Assembly (NCBI RefSeq): GCF_010671595.1
Contig: NZ_JAABOP010000002.1
Span: 552,208-616,207, forward strand
DNA: 64,000 nucleotides
Direction: 5' to 3'
Source: Muriicola jejuensis
GTDB taxonomy: Bacteria > Bacteroidota > Bacteroidia > Flavobacteriales > Flavobacteriaceae
Position numbers and translations under genes: made by a program. Below are positions 41,189 to 49,173 of this stretch, one piece after another. The notes under the pieces were generated by a model. It was not told the origin of the DNA and did no database searches. It worked only from the letters and a program-made list of their open reading frames with translations. The first letter of the stretch is position 1. The number at the start of each line of letters is the position of its first letter.

Positions 41189-41977
41189 CTATTTCTTCCG
41201 GTTGAGGACCTTGTATTCCTCGTAGCAGCTGCTCATGGCATCCAGGATCTGCAGGTCATTGGCCGTGGTGATAAAGGAATTGGAAAAATTGCAGTTGGAA
41301 AGGATATCTTCGATATCTACTTTTTCTAATTGTAGAAGTTCGGTCAGGGTCTCCCGGTCGAATTTTGAAGCCAGCAGGTCTCTGATCTCGTCATCTTCCT
41401 TGATCAGGCGGAGTTTTCGCATTTGGTTTGGCCGCTTTCCAAAAAGGTTCCGCAACAGGTCGGCGGGATTGAGAATGGCCCCAAGGACCTTGGTGACGGC
41501 GCTCGGGTTCTTATTACCCGCCTCATAGCTCTTGGAAAGGCCGGATATGCTGTATTGATAGGCCGTATTGATGGGCAGATTCTTCACGTCTATCTCTAGG
41601 TATCCGGTGAGTTGGTAAGGCCTAACTATCACTTCTTCCAGGGCATAGGCAAGCTCTGTCAGGGCTATTTTCGTATCCCCGAACCGGAACATGTCATTGG
41701 TCACCCGGATCTTCTGGGATTTGAATCCCAGATAGGAGAAATAAAGGGTGTCATTTACGGCGGCTCTGATCGTAAACTCCCCTTCTGCATTCGTGATGGT
41801 CCCTATTACCTGGTTTAGGTTTACCACGTGAACGCTTTCCAGAGGTTCTTCGGTCTGGGCGTTGATCACCAGGGCAGTGAATTCCTGCAGCATCTCACTT
41901 ACAGGTTCATCCTGTGCTCTGAGCACGAACGGGCCCAAGGCCACGCCGATCAAAATAAGTAGTTTCTTCAATCTCAT
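41189..41977 (-). CDS. CarboxypepD_reg-like secreted protein
   Basis: This 262-residue protein has a signal peptide (1-21, LRA-Q) and one carboxypeptidase-D regulatory-like domain (about 34-115): ALVINAQTEEPLESVHVVN, GTITNAEGEFTIRAAVNDTLYFSYLGF. The C-terminal domain (about 150-262) has no recognised family; it includes ILNPADLLRNLFGKRP and KVDIEDILSNCNFSNSF. It lacks a TonB barrel. It is probably at the outer membrane or periplasm; role is unknown. A small palindrome (TGCCCCTGGGGCA, 41167-41179) with an A/T-rich tail follows. Confidence 0.75.
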   Translation of the reverse strand: MRLKKLLILIGVALGPFVLRAQDEPVSEMLQEFTALVINAQTEEPLESVHVVNLNQVIGTITNAEGEFTIRAAVNDTLYFSYLGFKSQKIRVTNDMFRFGDTKIALTELAYALEEVIVRPYQLTGYLEIDVKNLPINTAYQYSISGLSKSYEAGNKNPSAVTKVLGAILNPADLLRNLFGKRPNQMRKLRLIKEDDEIRDLLASKFDRETLTELLQLEKVDIEDILSNCNFSNSFITTANDLQILDAMSSCYEEYKVLNRKK

Positions 41978-42038
41978 GCTGATGGCACGAATAAACCAAA
42001 AATTCCTTTTTCAGGATTCATCTTTAATATACAATTAA

Positions 42039-43805
42039 CTAATAGAATCCATCTCTGAATTTATTCTTTGTCTTTCCGGACCTCCTGCCGCTTTTCTTGT
42101 CTTTCGTCCTTCGGCCCATCTCTTCCCGTTTCCGGTCCTTCTTCCTTCTTTTACCCTTGTCCCGGCCTTTTCTTCCGCTGCTATCTGGACTTTTGGAAAC
42201 TTCCACATTCACGAACCGGCCATCGACCTTGAAATCCTTGAACGTGCTCAGGATCAGATCTGTAAGGGAAGCATCCGTGTTGAAGAATGAAAAGCTGTCC
42301 TTGACATCTACCCTGCTGACGTCTTCCTTACCCACACCCAAGGTATCCTTGAGGAAGTCCTTAAGGGACATCCAGTCGTACCCATCCTTTTCTCCCACGT
42401 TGATGAAATACCGCACAGAATCGCCCATGTCGGAATCTGATCCGGGTACGTCCGCATGCTCGCCAGAGCGCCCGGAACCTTCAGAACTGTTGAGGTCTTT
42501 TACCTTGCTGTAATAGGTGTAGAAACGCGAGAATTCCACGGAAACGATCTTCTTGATCAGTTCTTCCCTGTCTATCCCCTCCAGAACGTCGTGGATAGCG
42601 GGGAGGTAATGGTCCACGGCTTCATTGATCTTTGTATTGCGGATTTTGCTGGCCAGATGGTACAGTTGTATTTCACAGATCTCCATGCCAGATGGGATCT
42701 TCTTGGCCTCAAATTTCTGTTTGATGATATTCTCAATCGTCTTGATCTTCCGCAATTCGCTCCTGGTGATGATGACCATGGAGATCCCGGATTTTCCAGC
42801 CCTGCCGGTCCGTCCACTGCGGTGTGTATAGGTCTCAATCTCGTCAGGGAGCTGATAGTTGATGACATGAGAGATGTCGTCCACATCGATGCCCCGGGCT
42901 GCCACGTCCGTGGCTACCAGCATTTGTATCTGGTTTTTCCTGAAGGAATTCATGACCAGATCGCGCTGGTTCTGGCTCAGGTCGCCGTGAAGTGCCCCTG
43001 CATTATAGCCATCCTCTATCAATTTTTCGGCTACCTTCTGGGTATCCCTTTTGGTACGGCAGAAGACCACGGAAAAGATCCCGGGATTGGCGTCTGCCAG
43101 TCGTTTTAGGGCCTCATACCTGTCCCTGCCACTGACCACGTAGTATTCGTGCTGTACTGTATCCACTCCCGTGTTCCTTGCGCCAACGGTCACCTCCTTC
43201 GGCTGATGCATGAACTTCTTTGCGATCACGGCAACCTCCTTGGGCATGGTGGCAGAAAACAACCAGGTGGATTTCTCCTCCGGGGTAGTGGACAAGATGT
43301 CTTTGATATCCTCGTAGAATCCCATATTCAGCATCTCATCCGCCTCATCGAGGATACAGTACTCGATCTTACTGAGATCTATCAGGCCACGGCCGATCAT
43401 GTCTTTCATCCGACCAGGGGTAGCTACGATGATCTGGGCACCCCTCTTGATCTGTTTGGCTTGTTCCGTGATGCTGGCACCTCCGTAGATGGCAACGATA
43501 TTAAGGCCTTTCACATACTTGGAATACAACTGCATTTCATTGGTGATCTGCAGGCAGAGTTCTCTGGTGGGGGAGAGGATGACCCCCTGTGTGGTGCGGC
43601 TTTCGCTCTCTATTTTCTGGATTAAGGGAAAACCAAAGGCAGCGGTCTTGCCTGTCCCGGTCTGGGCCAGGGCCACAAGGTCCGTATCGTCTTCCAGTAA
43701 GATGGGAATGGTTTTTTGCTGAACTTCCGAGGGAGTTTCAAATCCGAGGTCGGACACAGCCTGTAACAGGGCTTCGTTAAGCCCCAGCGCTTCAAATGAA
43801 TTCAT
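42039..43805 (-). CDS. DEAD-box RNA helicase with DbpA-type RNA-binding domain
   Basis: This 588-residue enzyme shows a Q motif (FEALGLNEAL), Walker A AQTGTGKT (47-54), PTRELC, TPGR, DEAD (about 154), SAT and HRSGRTGRAG. A DbpA RNA-binding domain (about 470-545, RYFINVGEKDGYDWMSLKDF) and a Lys/Arg-rich tail complete it, as in DeaD/CsdA. It would remodel RNA in ribosome assembly or cold adaptation. A leader of about 105 bases precedes the start. Confidence 0.92.
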   Translation of the reverse strand: MNSFEALGLNEALLQAVSDLGFETPSEVQQKTIPILLEDDTDLVALAQTGTGKTAAFGFPLIQKIESESRTTQGVILSPTRELCLQITNEMQLYSKYVKGLNIVAIYGGASITEQAKQIKRGAQIIVATPGRMKDMIGRGLIDLSKIEYCILDEADEMLNMGFYEDIKDILSTTPEEKSTWLFSATMPKEVAVIAKKFMHQPKEVTVGARNTGVDTVQHEYYVVSGRDRYEALKRLADANPGIFSVVFCRTKRDTQKVAEKLIEDGYNAGALHGDLSQNQRDLVMNSFRKNQIQMLVATDVAARGIDVDDISHVINYQLPDEIETYTHRSGRTGRAGKSGISMVIITRSELRKIKTIENIIKQKFEAKKIPSGMEICEIQLYHLASKIRNTKINEAVDHYLPAIHDVLEGIDREELIKKIVSVEFSRFYTYYSKVKDLNSSEGSGRSGEHADVPGSDSDMGDSVRYFINVGEKDGYDWMSLKDFLKDTLGVGKEDVSRVDVKDSFSFFNTDASLTDLILSTFKDFKVDGRFVNVEVSKSPDSSGRKGRDKGKRRKKDRKREEMGRRTKDKKSGRRSGKTKNKFRDGFY

Positions 43806-43916
43806 ATAAGGTTATTTTTCGCAATCGCAAATACGGATGTTGCTTAGAGCGAATATCGAAATAACGTTATGATCCTCAGCGCAACACATGCTATACCAGC
43901 GGCTATAATTAAGCGG

Positions 43917-43924
43917 CAAAGGTA
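43917..43924 (-). promoter_or_regulatory. -7 box of the helicase gene
   Basis: Read on the minus strand, TACCTTTG fits TAnnTTTG exactly. The predicted start near 43911 leaves a leader of about 105 bases. Confidence 0.5.
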
Positions 43925-43957
43925 CTGCTATTAATCGACACGTATTGAGATAGAGGC

Positions 43958-44563
43958 CTATTTATTCCTGAAATCTTCACTTTGGGGAAAGTGGCGCTTC
44001 AGATGGAGTAGCAATTTGGCAAAAGCCCTCGCCCTGTGGCTGATCCGGTTTTTTTCAGGAAGGGAAAGTTCCGCAAAGGTTTCCCCGTAGCCCTCCGGCT
44101 GGAAAACGGGATCATAGCCAAAACCCTTGTTTCCCCGGGGGAACTCTGTGATCACACCCTCGACTTCTCCCATGAAGAGACGGGACTCCTCATGGGTGCA
44201 CAGGGCGATCACCGTGGTGAACCGGGCCTTCCTGTTAGGCTGGCCCTGCAGATCCTTTAATAGCTTTTCCACATTTTTGCTGTCATTTTTCGGAAGTCCC
44301 GCATAACGGGCGGAAAAAACTCCCGGAGATCCGCCGAGGGCGTCCACTTCCAGCCCCGTATCATCTGCAAAACAGGGCATCCCGTAGTGTTTCAGGACAT
44401 GGGTCGCTTTCAAAAGGGCATTTCCTTCCAGGGTGTCTGCTGTTTCAGGGATCTCCTCCCGGCATCCGATATCCTCCAGGGTTCGAAGGGTGATATGTGG
44501 AGGCAGGACCGCTTGAATTTCCCTTACTTTATTGAGGTTATGGGTAGCAAAAACCAGTTCCAT
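43958..44563 (-). CDS. rdgB: RdgB/HAM1 non-canonical purine NTP pyrophosphatase
   Basis: This 201-residue enzyme hydrolyses dITP, XTP and similar nucleotides. Motifs are THNLNKVREI (about 6-15), FADDTGLEVDALGG (about 67-80, catalytic Asp), GVFSARYAG, FPRGNKGFGYDPVF and SHRARAF. Length is normal. The start is chosen at MELVFATHN, 37 bases after its -7 box. Confidence 0.93.
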   Translation of the reverse strand: MELVFATHNLNKVREIQAVLPPHITLRTLEDIGCREEIPETADTLEGNALLKATHVLKHYGMPCFADDTGLEVDALGGSPGVFSARYAGLPKNDSKNVEKLLKDLQGQPNRKARFTTVIALCTHEESRLFMGEVEGVITEFPRGNKGFGYDPVFQPEGYGETFAELSLPEKNRISHRARAFAKLLLHLKRHFPQSEDFRNK

Positions 44564-44599
44564 GGCGCTGTATTTTTTAGGGTTGGACTGCCGAGTCCC

Positions 44600-44616
44600 C
44601 AAAAGTAGTAATTTTG
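44600..44616. promoter_or_regulatory. Back-to-back -7 boxes for rdgB and the methyltransferase
   Basis: On the minus strand TACTTTTG (44600-44607), and on the plus strand TAATTTTG (44609-44616), both match TAnnTTTG exactly, one base apart. RNA polymerases on the two promoters would exclude each other. -33 elements are not clear. Confidence 0.55.
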
Positions 44617-44638
44617 TTCCCTGAGACCCGAAGACCCT

Positions 44639-45091
44639 ATGAAGTTAAGAGTACCTCCTGCCGTCATTTTTTTGTTAACAGCCCTGTGCATGTACCTGCT
44701 CGCTGAGTTTCTTCCGGTTGGGTACTTTGATTTCTTTGGACGTGAGTACCTGATGAAAGCGTTGGTAATTCTGGCACTTATCGTGTCTGTCGCGGCACTC
44801 GTGCAGTTTTTCAGGGCACGGACCACGGTGGATCCTATGAATCCGCAAAGAGCTTCTGTACTCGTCACCAGGGGTATTTTTTCCATTTCCAGGAACCCCA
44901 TGTATCTCGCTCTTTTGATGGTCCTGCTGGCCTGGGGACTTTGGCTCGGGAATGCTTTCAATGTTCTTTTGGCTGCCGGATTCGTCACGGTGATGAACCG
45001 CGTACAGATCAGTCGGGAGGAGGCCAGCCTTTTGGATAAATTCGGTAACGAATACAGGCATTACTGCCTTAAGGTGCGCCGTTGGTTCTAG
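44639..45091 (+). CDS. Isoprenylcysteine methyltransferase-like membrane protein
   Basis: This 150-residue protein has about four transmembrane helices. The C-terminal signature GIFSISRNPMYLALLMVLLAW and the end E(E)ASLLDKFGNEYRHYCLKVRRW match the ICMT/phospholipid methyltransferase (PEMT-like) family, in which the RNPMY and E-x-x-x-x-F/Y motifs bind SAM. The substrate is unknown. It is monocistronic with its own -7 box. Confidence 0.82.
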   Translation: MKLRVPPAVIFLLTALCMYLLAEFLPVGYFDFFGREYLMKALVILALIVSVAALVQFFRARTTVDPMNPQRASVLVTRGIFSISRNPMYLALLMVLLAWGLWLGNAFNVLLAAGFVTVMNRVQISREEASLLDKFGNEYRHYCLKVRRWF

Positions 45092-45160
45092 GGGCGGATG
45101 TCCCAAATCGGTTTTGTGAAATAATCCCTGCAACTTATCGTTTCATATATTAGTATTTAT

Positions 45161-45187
45161 GCTTATATTTTGTTATATTAGCTTATA
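45161..45187 (+). repeat. GCTTATA direct repeats before the SatD-like gene
   Basis: GCTTATA occurs at 45161-45167 and again at 45181-45187, exactly 20 bases (two helical turns) apart, in a conspicuously A/T-rich 80-base stretch. Related CTTAT copies lie at 45133 and 45189. Because the gene product ends in a helix-turn-helix, these may be its own operator. Confidence 0.4.
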
Positions 45188-45197
45188 AACTTATTAA

Positions 45198-45800
45198 ATG
45201 ATCGCAGTACTAACCGGAGATATCGTAAATTCTGGGCTCTATCCGGGTGAAAAATGGATGCCTGTATTGAGGGAGGTCCTTGGCCGTTTGGGTGCGCAGC
45301 CGGAGGAGTGGGATATTTACAGGGGGGATGAATTTCAGGTAAAGACCCCGTTAGATAAGGCCCTGGAAACGGCCTTGCTTTTAAAATCGAGTCTTGCGTC
45401 CTTCAGGAACCTCGATGTCCGACTCGCCATAGGCTTAGGGGACGAGACCTTTTCCGGCCAGAAGATCACCGAGTCTAACGGGTCGGCTTACCGGAATTCG
45501 GGCCGACTCTTTTCAGAACTGAAATCAGGCAGACAGTCCCTCGCTCTCAGGAGTAAATGGGAGGAAAAGGATGAGGTCATAAACCTGATGCTTCGTTTGG
45601 CCTTGAGTTTTATGGACGAATGGACTCCCGTTTCAGCCGAGACCGTGGCGTGGACCCTTTTGCATCCCCATAGTTCACAAGAGGAAATGGCCACCCACTT
45701 TGGGATACGGCAATCTGCTGTGAGTCAGCGCCAAAAAAGGGCTAGGACAGACCTGGTGTTCGAATTACTCGATTTTTATCGTACCTTTTACAAAGAATAG
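45198..45800 (+). CDS. SatD-like protein with C-terminal HTH
   Basis: This 200-residue protein starts MIAVLTGDIVNSGLY; the GDIVNS and YRGDEFQ motifs (about 40-46) and the LRLAIGLG-like RLAIGLGDE strand are those of the SatD family, whose N-terminal fold resembles a nucleotidyl cyclase. The C-terminus (about 155-185, SSQEEMATHFGIRQSAVSQR) is a helix-turn-helix. It is probably a DNA-binding regulator. It is paired with a DUF3307 membrane gene five bases downstream. Confidence 0.78.
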   Translation: MIAVLTGDIVNSGLYPGEKWMPVLREVLGRLGAQPEEWDIYRGDEFQVKTPLDKALETALLLKSSLASFRNLDVRLAIGLGDETFSGQKITESNGSAYRNSGRLFSELKSGRQSLALRSKWEEKDEVINLMLRLALSFMDEWTPVSAETVAWTLLHPHSSQEEMATHFGIRQSAVSQRQKRARTDLVFELLDFYRTFYKE

Positions 45801-45805
45801 ATGAA

Positions 45806-46504
45806 ATGACCCTGTTTATTAAACTCCTGCTCGCACATTTGCTGGGTGATTTTCTCCTTCAGCCCGGAAAATGGGTGATCCACAAATCGGCCAACAAGAT
45901 AGGGTCGCCTTACCTCTATTTACACGTCCTGATCCACTTCTCTCTGGTGTTGATACTCCTTGGGAATTACACCCACTGGCGTATAGCGCTGGTCATTGCC
46001 CTATCTCATTTTGTCATTGATCTGGGTAAGCTCTACTCCGAATCGGCATTTACGAATCGGGCCGTCCCTTTTGTGGTGGATCAGTTTCTCCATTTACTGG
46101 TGCTTTTCGGTTGTGCGTATTACGGAAATATCATAGGGCAGTTGGATTATTTACTGGGGCTGGTGGATTGGGGCCTGGTGACTGCCGTCTTCTTTCTCAC
46201 CTTTCCGAGTGCCATTCTGATGAACATCCTTCTTGAAAAGATGTCGGATCAGATCTCCCTGGATCACAAATCTCTGCCCAACGCAGGGAAATATATCGGA
46301 ATGATAGAGCGACTTTTCGTGCTTATCTTCATACTCACCGGTCGCTGGGAAGGCATTGGCCTGCTGATCACCGCCAAATCCGTATTCCGCTTTAACGACC
46401 TCAAAGAGAGCAACAGCCGAAAGCTCACAGAATACATCCTGATCGGGACCTTGCTCAGCTTTGGCCTGGCCATCGTTACCGGATTGATCTATCTGAGATT
46501 CTGA
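45806..46504 (+). CDS. DUF3307 membrane protein
   Basis: This 232-residue protein starts with the DUF3307 signature LLLAHLLGDFLLQP (about 7-20), followed by H(V)LIHFSLVL and LSHFVIDLGKLY, together about six transmembrane helices. The conserved His/Asp residues could bind metal, but function is unknown. It is in an operon with the SatD-like gene, a frequent pair in bacteria. Confidence 0.82.
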   Translation: MTLFIKLLLAHLLGDFLLQPGKWVIHKSANKIGSPYLYLHVLIHFSLVLILLGNYTHWRIALVIALSHFVIDLGKLYSESAFTNRAVPFVVDQFLHLLVLFGCAYYGNIIGQLDYLLGLVDWGLVTAVFFLTFPSAILMNILLEKMSDQISLDHKSLPNAGKYIGMIERLFVLIFILTGRWEGIGLLITAKSVFRFNDLKESNSRKLTEYILIGTLLSFGLAIVTGLIYLRF

Positions 46505-46702
46505 TGGGGTTCGGTCCGGGTAACCTGCTTTGATGCAAACTAAGGTAACACGAAAATGGATCACGGGTCCAAGACCGTCTGCTAACTTTTGGGAATTGTC
46601 ACTAAACACGGTATAAAACGGCAGATTTTAGAGGAAAACCGCACTAAAATTCAGGATCTTTTACTTTTCTCTCCCTTTGATGTGAGCCTCCTTAATTATT
46701 CC

Positions 46703-46710
46703 TACTTTTG
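46703..46710 (+). promoter_or_regulatory. -7 box of the SerB-SerA gene
   Basis: TACTTTTG fits TAnnTTTG exactly, 20 bases before the ATG at 46731. A TTTG at 46676-46679 lies 23 bases upstream, slightly longer than the usual spacer. Confidence 0.55.
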
Positions 46711-46730
46711 CTGCTTAGAACACCAATGAT

Positions 46731-48623
46731 ATGACCACAGTGGAGAGGAAGTATGTTTTTGATTTTGACAGTACGCTGACCAGGGTGGAGGCCCTGGATG
46801 TGCTGGCTGAGATGACCCTGCAGGGTCGCGCAGACCGGGAGGAGATCATCAAAGAAATACAGCACATCACCAACCTCGGTATCGATGGGGATATTTCATT
46901 TACGGAATCCCTAGAGCGCAGGATAAAGCTGCTGAAGGCAAACAGGAAACACCTCAATCCACTGGTGGAAGAACTCAGAAAGAAGATCTCCAAATCCATC
47001 GCCTCCAACAAAGAATTCTTCGAGAAATATTCCAAGGATATCTACGTAATCTCCTGTGGCTTCAAGGAATTTATTGACCCAATCGTGGAAGAATACAATA
47101 TCCCTTCCGAACGCGTATACGCGAATACCTTCACCTTTGACGAGGAAGGCAATATCACAGGTTTTGACGAGGAGAACGTGCTGGCCAGCCACAACGGCAA
47201 GATAGCCTGCCTCGAGCAACTCGATCTGGATGGAGAAGTGCAGGTGATCGGCGACGGGTATAGTGATTACGTGATGCGGGAGGCCGGAATCGCCCACAAA
47301 TTCTTTGCCTATACCGAGAATGTTCACAGGGAAAAGGCGGCGTCCAATGCAGACCATATTGCCCCAAACCTCGATGAATTCCTCTTTGTGAACGACCTGC
47401 CGAGAAACCTTAGCTATCCCAAGAACCGGATCAAGATCCTCCTGCTTGAAAACGTACATCCCATCGCCTTTGACAACCTGTCCGAAGACGGTTTTTCCGT
47501 GGAACTTATAGACCGCAGCCTCTCCGAAGAGGAACTGATCGAAAAGATCAAGGGGGTGCACGTACTCGGGATACGTTCCAAGACCCAGATCACCCCAAGG
47601 GTCCTCGATGCGGCGAACAAACTCCTCGTAGTTGGCGCGTTCTGTATAGGGACCACCCAGATAGATCTGCATTATTGCCAGAAAAAGGGTGTGGTGGTTT
47701 TCAACGCCCCCTACAGCAATACCCGATCCGTGGTAGAATTGGCCGTGGGCCAGATCATCATGCTCATGAGGAGTATTTTTCCTAGGAGCGTGGAGATCCA
47801 CAATGGGCAATGGAACAAGACCGCTGAGAACTCCAGGGAGGTGAGGGGTAAGAATTTGGGGATCGTGGGATACGGCAACATTGGGAAACAGCTTTCAGTC
47901 CTTGCTGAGGCCATGGGAATGCGGGTCTATTACTACGACCTGGAAGACCAGCTGGCCCTGGGCAACGCCAAGAAGTGCAATACGCTCGAAGACCTGCTCA
48001 ATGTCAGTGATGTGGTTTCCCTACACATAGACGACAGCATTTCCAACCATAATTTCATAGGGGAAAGGGAGTTCCGGCAAATGCGTGACGGGGCCTATTT
48101 TATTAACCTCTCACGTGGGTTTGTGGTCGATATACCGGCTCTCGAAAAAGCGCTTAAAGAGGGAAAACTGGCAGGTGCGGCAGTGGATGTCTTTCCCGAT
48201 GAGCCCAGGAGTAATGGACCGTTTACTACCCCCCTGCAAGGGATCCCCAACGTGATCCTCACACCGCATATAGGCGGAAGTACGGAAGAGGCCCAGATGA
48301 ATATAGCCGATTTTGTCCCGAATAAGATCATGGATTACATCAACTCCGGAAACACGGTAGATGCCCTGAACTTCCCCAATATCCGTTTGCCGAAACAGAA
48401 CAATGCCCATCGATTCCTGCATATCCACAGGAACCTTCCCGGTGTGATGGCCCATATCAACGAGGTCCTGGCACATTATGAGATGAATATTTCCGGACAG
48501 TACCTCTCTACGAACCGGGAACTTGGATACGTGATTACGGATCTCGACAAGGATTACAACAAAGAAGTGATCAAAGCGCTCCGGAAGGTGGAACACACTA
48601 TCAAGTTCAGGGTCCTCTACTGA
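46731..48623 (+). CDS. Phosphoserine phosphatase-like / phosphoglycerate dehydrogenase fusion
   Basis: This 630-residue protein has two enzyme parts. Residues 1-220 are a SerB-like HAD phosphatase: DFDSTL (Asp 11 and 13), ISCGF (Ser 108) and GDGYSD (174-179). Residues 233-545 are SerA: GYGNIG (380-385), Arg 462 (NLSRG), Glu 491 (DEP) and His 513 (PHIGGS). Residues 555-630 are an ACT domain for likely serine feedback. It would catalyse steps 1 and 3 of serine synthesis. SerC is not nearby. The 3' end overlaps rlmH by seven bases. Confidence 0.9.
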   Translation: MTTVERKYVFDFDSTLTRVEALDVLAEMTLQGRADREEIIKEIQHITNLGIDGDISFTESLERRIKLLKANRKHLNPLVEELRKKISKSIASNKEFFEKYSKDIYVISCGFKEFIDPIVEEYNIPSERVYANTFTFDEEGNITGFDEENVLASHNGKIACLEQLDLDGEVQVIGDGYSDYVMREAGIAHKFFAYTENVHREKAASNADHIAPNLDEFLFVNDLPRNLSYPKNRIKILLLENVHPIAFDNLSEDGFSVELIDRSLSEEELIEKIKGVHVLGIRSKTQITPRVLDAANKLLVVGAFCIGTTQIDLHYCQKKGVVVFNAPYSNTRSVVELAVGQIIMLMRSIFPRSVEIHNGQWNKTAENSREVRGKNLGIVGYGNIGKQLSVLAEAMGMRVYYYDLEDQLALGNAKKCNTLEDLLNVSDVVSLHIDDSISNHNFIGEREFRQMRDGAYFINLSRGFVVDIPALEKALKEGKLAGAAVDVFPDEPRSNGPFTTPLQGIPNVILTPHIGGSTEEAQMNIADFVPNKIMDYINSGNTVDALNFPNIRLPKQNNAHRFLHIHRNLPGVMAHINEVLAHYEMNISGQYLSTNRELGYVITDLDKDYNKEVIKALRKVEHTIKFRVLY

Positions 48624-49090
48624 TGGTGGTAGGATTCGTTCCTAAGGATGGTGAAGGCTCTGTATAATTGCTCTAAAAAGATCAGACGTACCATCTGATG
48701 GGAAAAGGTCATGGGGGAGAGACTGATCCGCCCATTCGCCCGGTCATAGACCTGTTCGCTGAAACCAAAAGGTCCGCCTATGACAAAGACGAGCTGGCGC
48801 GTCCCGGCGTTCATGTATTTTTGAAGTTCGGTCGAAAATTCCACAGAGCTGTAGCTTTTGCCGTTCTCATCCAGTAGTAGCACCGTATCTGATTCGCTGA
48901 TCCCTGATAAAATGACCTCCCCTTCCTTTTGTTTTTGTTCAGGGATTGAACGGTTACGCACATTTTTCGGCGGCAGGATGGTCTCCTGTTCGAACCTCAC
49001 GTAATGTCCCAGTCTTTTCTGATATTCCTGAATCATGGACTGCAGCCCCCTGTGGTCTGTTTTGCCTACCACCAACAGTTTTATCTTCAT
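48617..49090 (-). CDS. rlmH: 23S rRNA pseudouridine-1915 N3-methyltransferase RlmH
   Basis: This 157-residue SPOUT enzyme starts MKIKLLVVGKT. It contains LLLDENGKSYSS, the SAM-binding FVIGGPFGFS (about 102-111) and C-terminal LSPMTFSHQMVRLIFLEQLYRA and YHH(Q), the full RlmH signature. It methylates pseudouridine 1915 on the assembled 70S ribosome. Its ATG is only five bases from a perfect -7 box, suggesting a leaderless or near-leaderless mRNA. Confidence 0.95.
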   Translation of the reverse strand: MKIKLLVVGKTDHRGLQSMIQEYQKRLGHYVRFEQETILPPKNVRNRSIPEQKQKEGEVILSGISESDTVLLLDENGKSYSSVEFSTELQKYMNAGTRQLVFVIGGPFGFSEQVYDRANGRISLSPMTFSHQMVRLIFLEQLYRAFTILRNESYHHQ

Positions 49091-49094
49091 AACC

Positions 49095-49102
49095 CAAAGG
49101 TA
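49095..49102 (-). promoter_or_regulatory. -7 box of rlmH
   Basis: Read on the minus strand, TACCTTTG fits TAnnTTTG exactly. It lies four bases before the ATG at 49090. Confidence 0.4.
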
Positions 49103-49173
49103 AAGTTTTCCCCTCTTCCGGTTTCTTCAGTGGCATTTGTTTTTACTAATTTTACGACAATTAAGACTACTAC

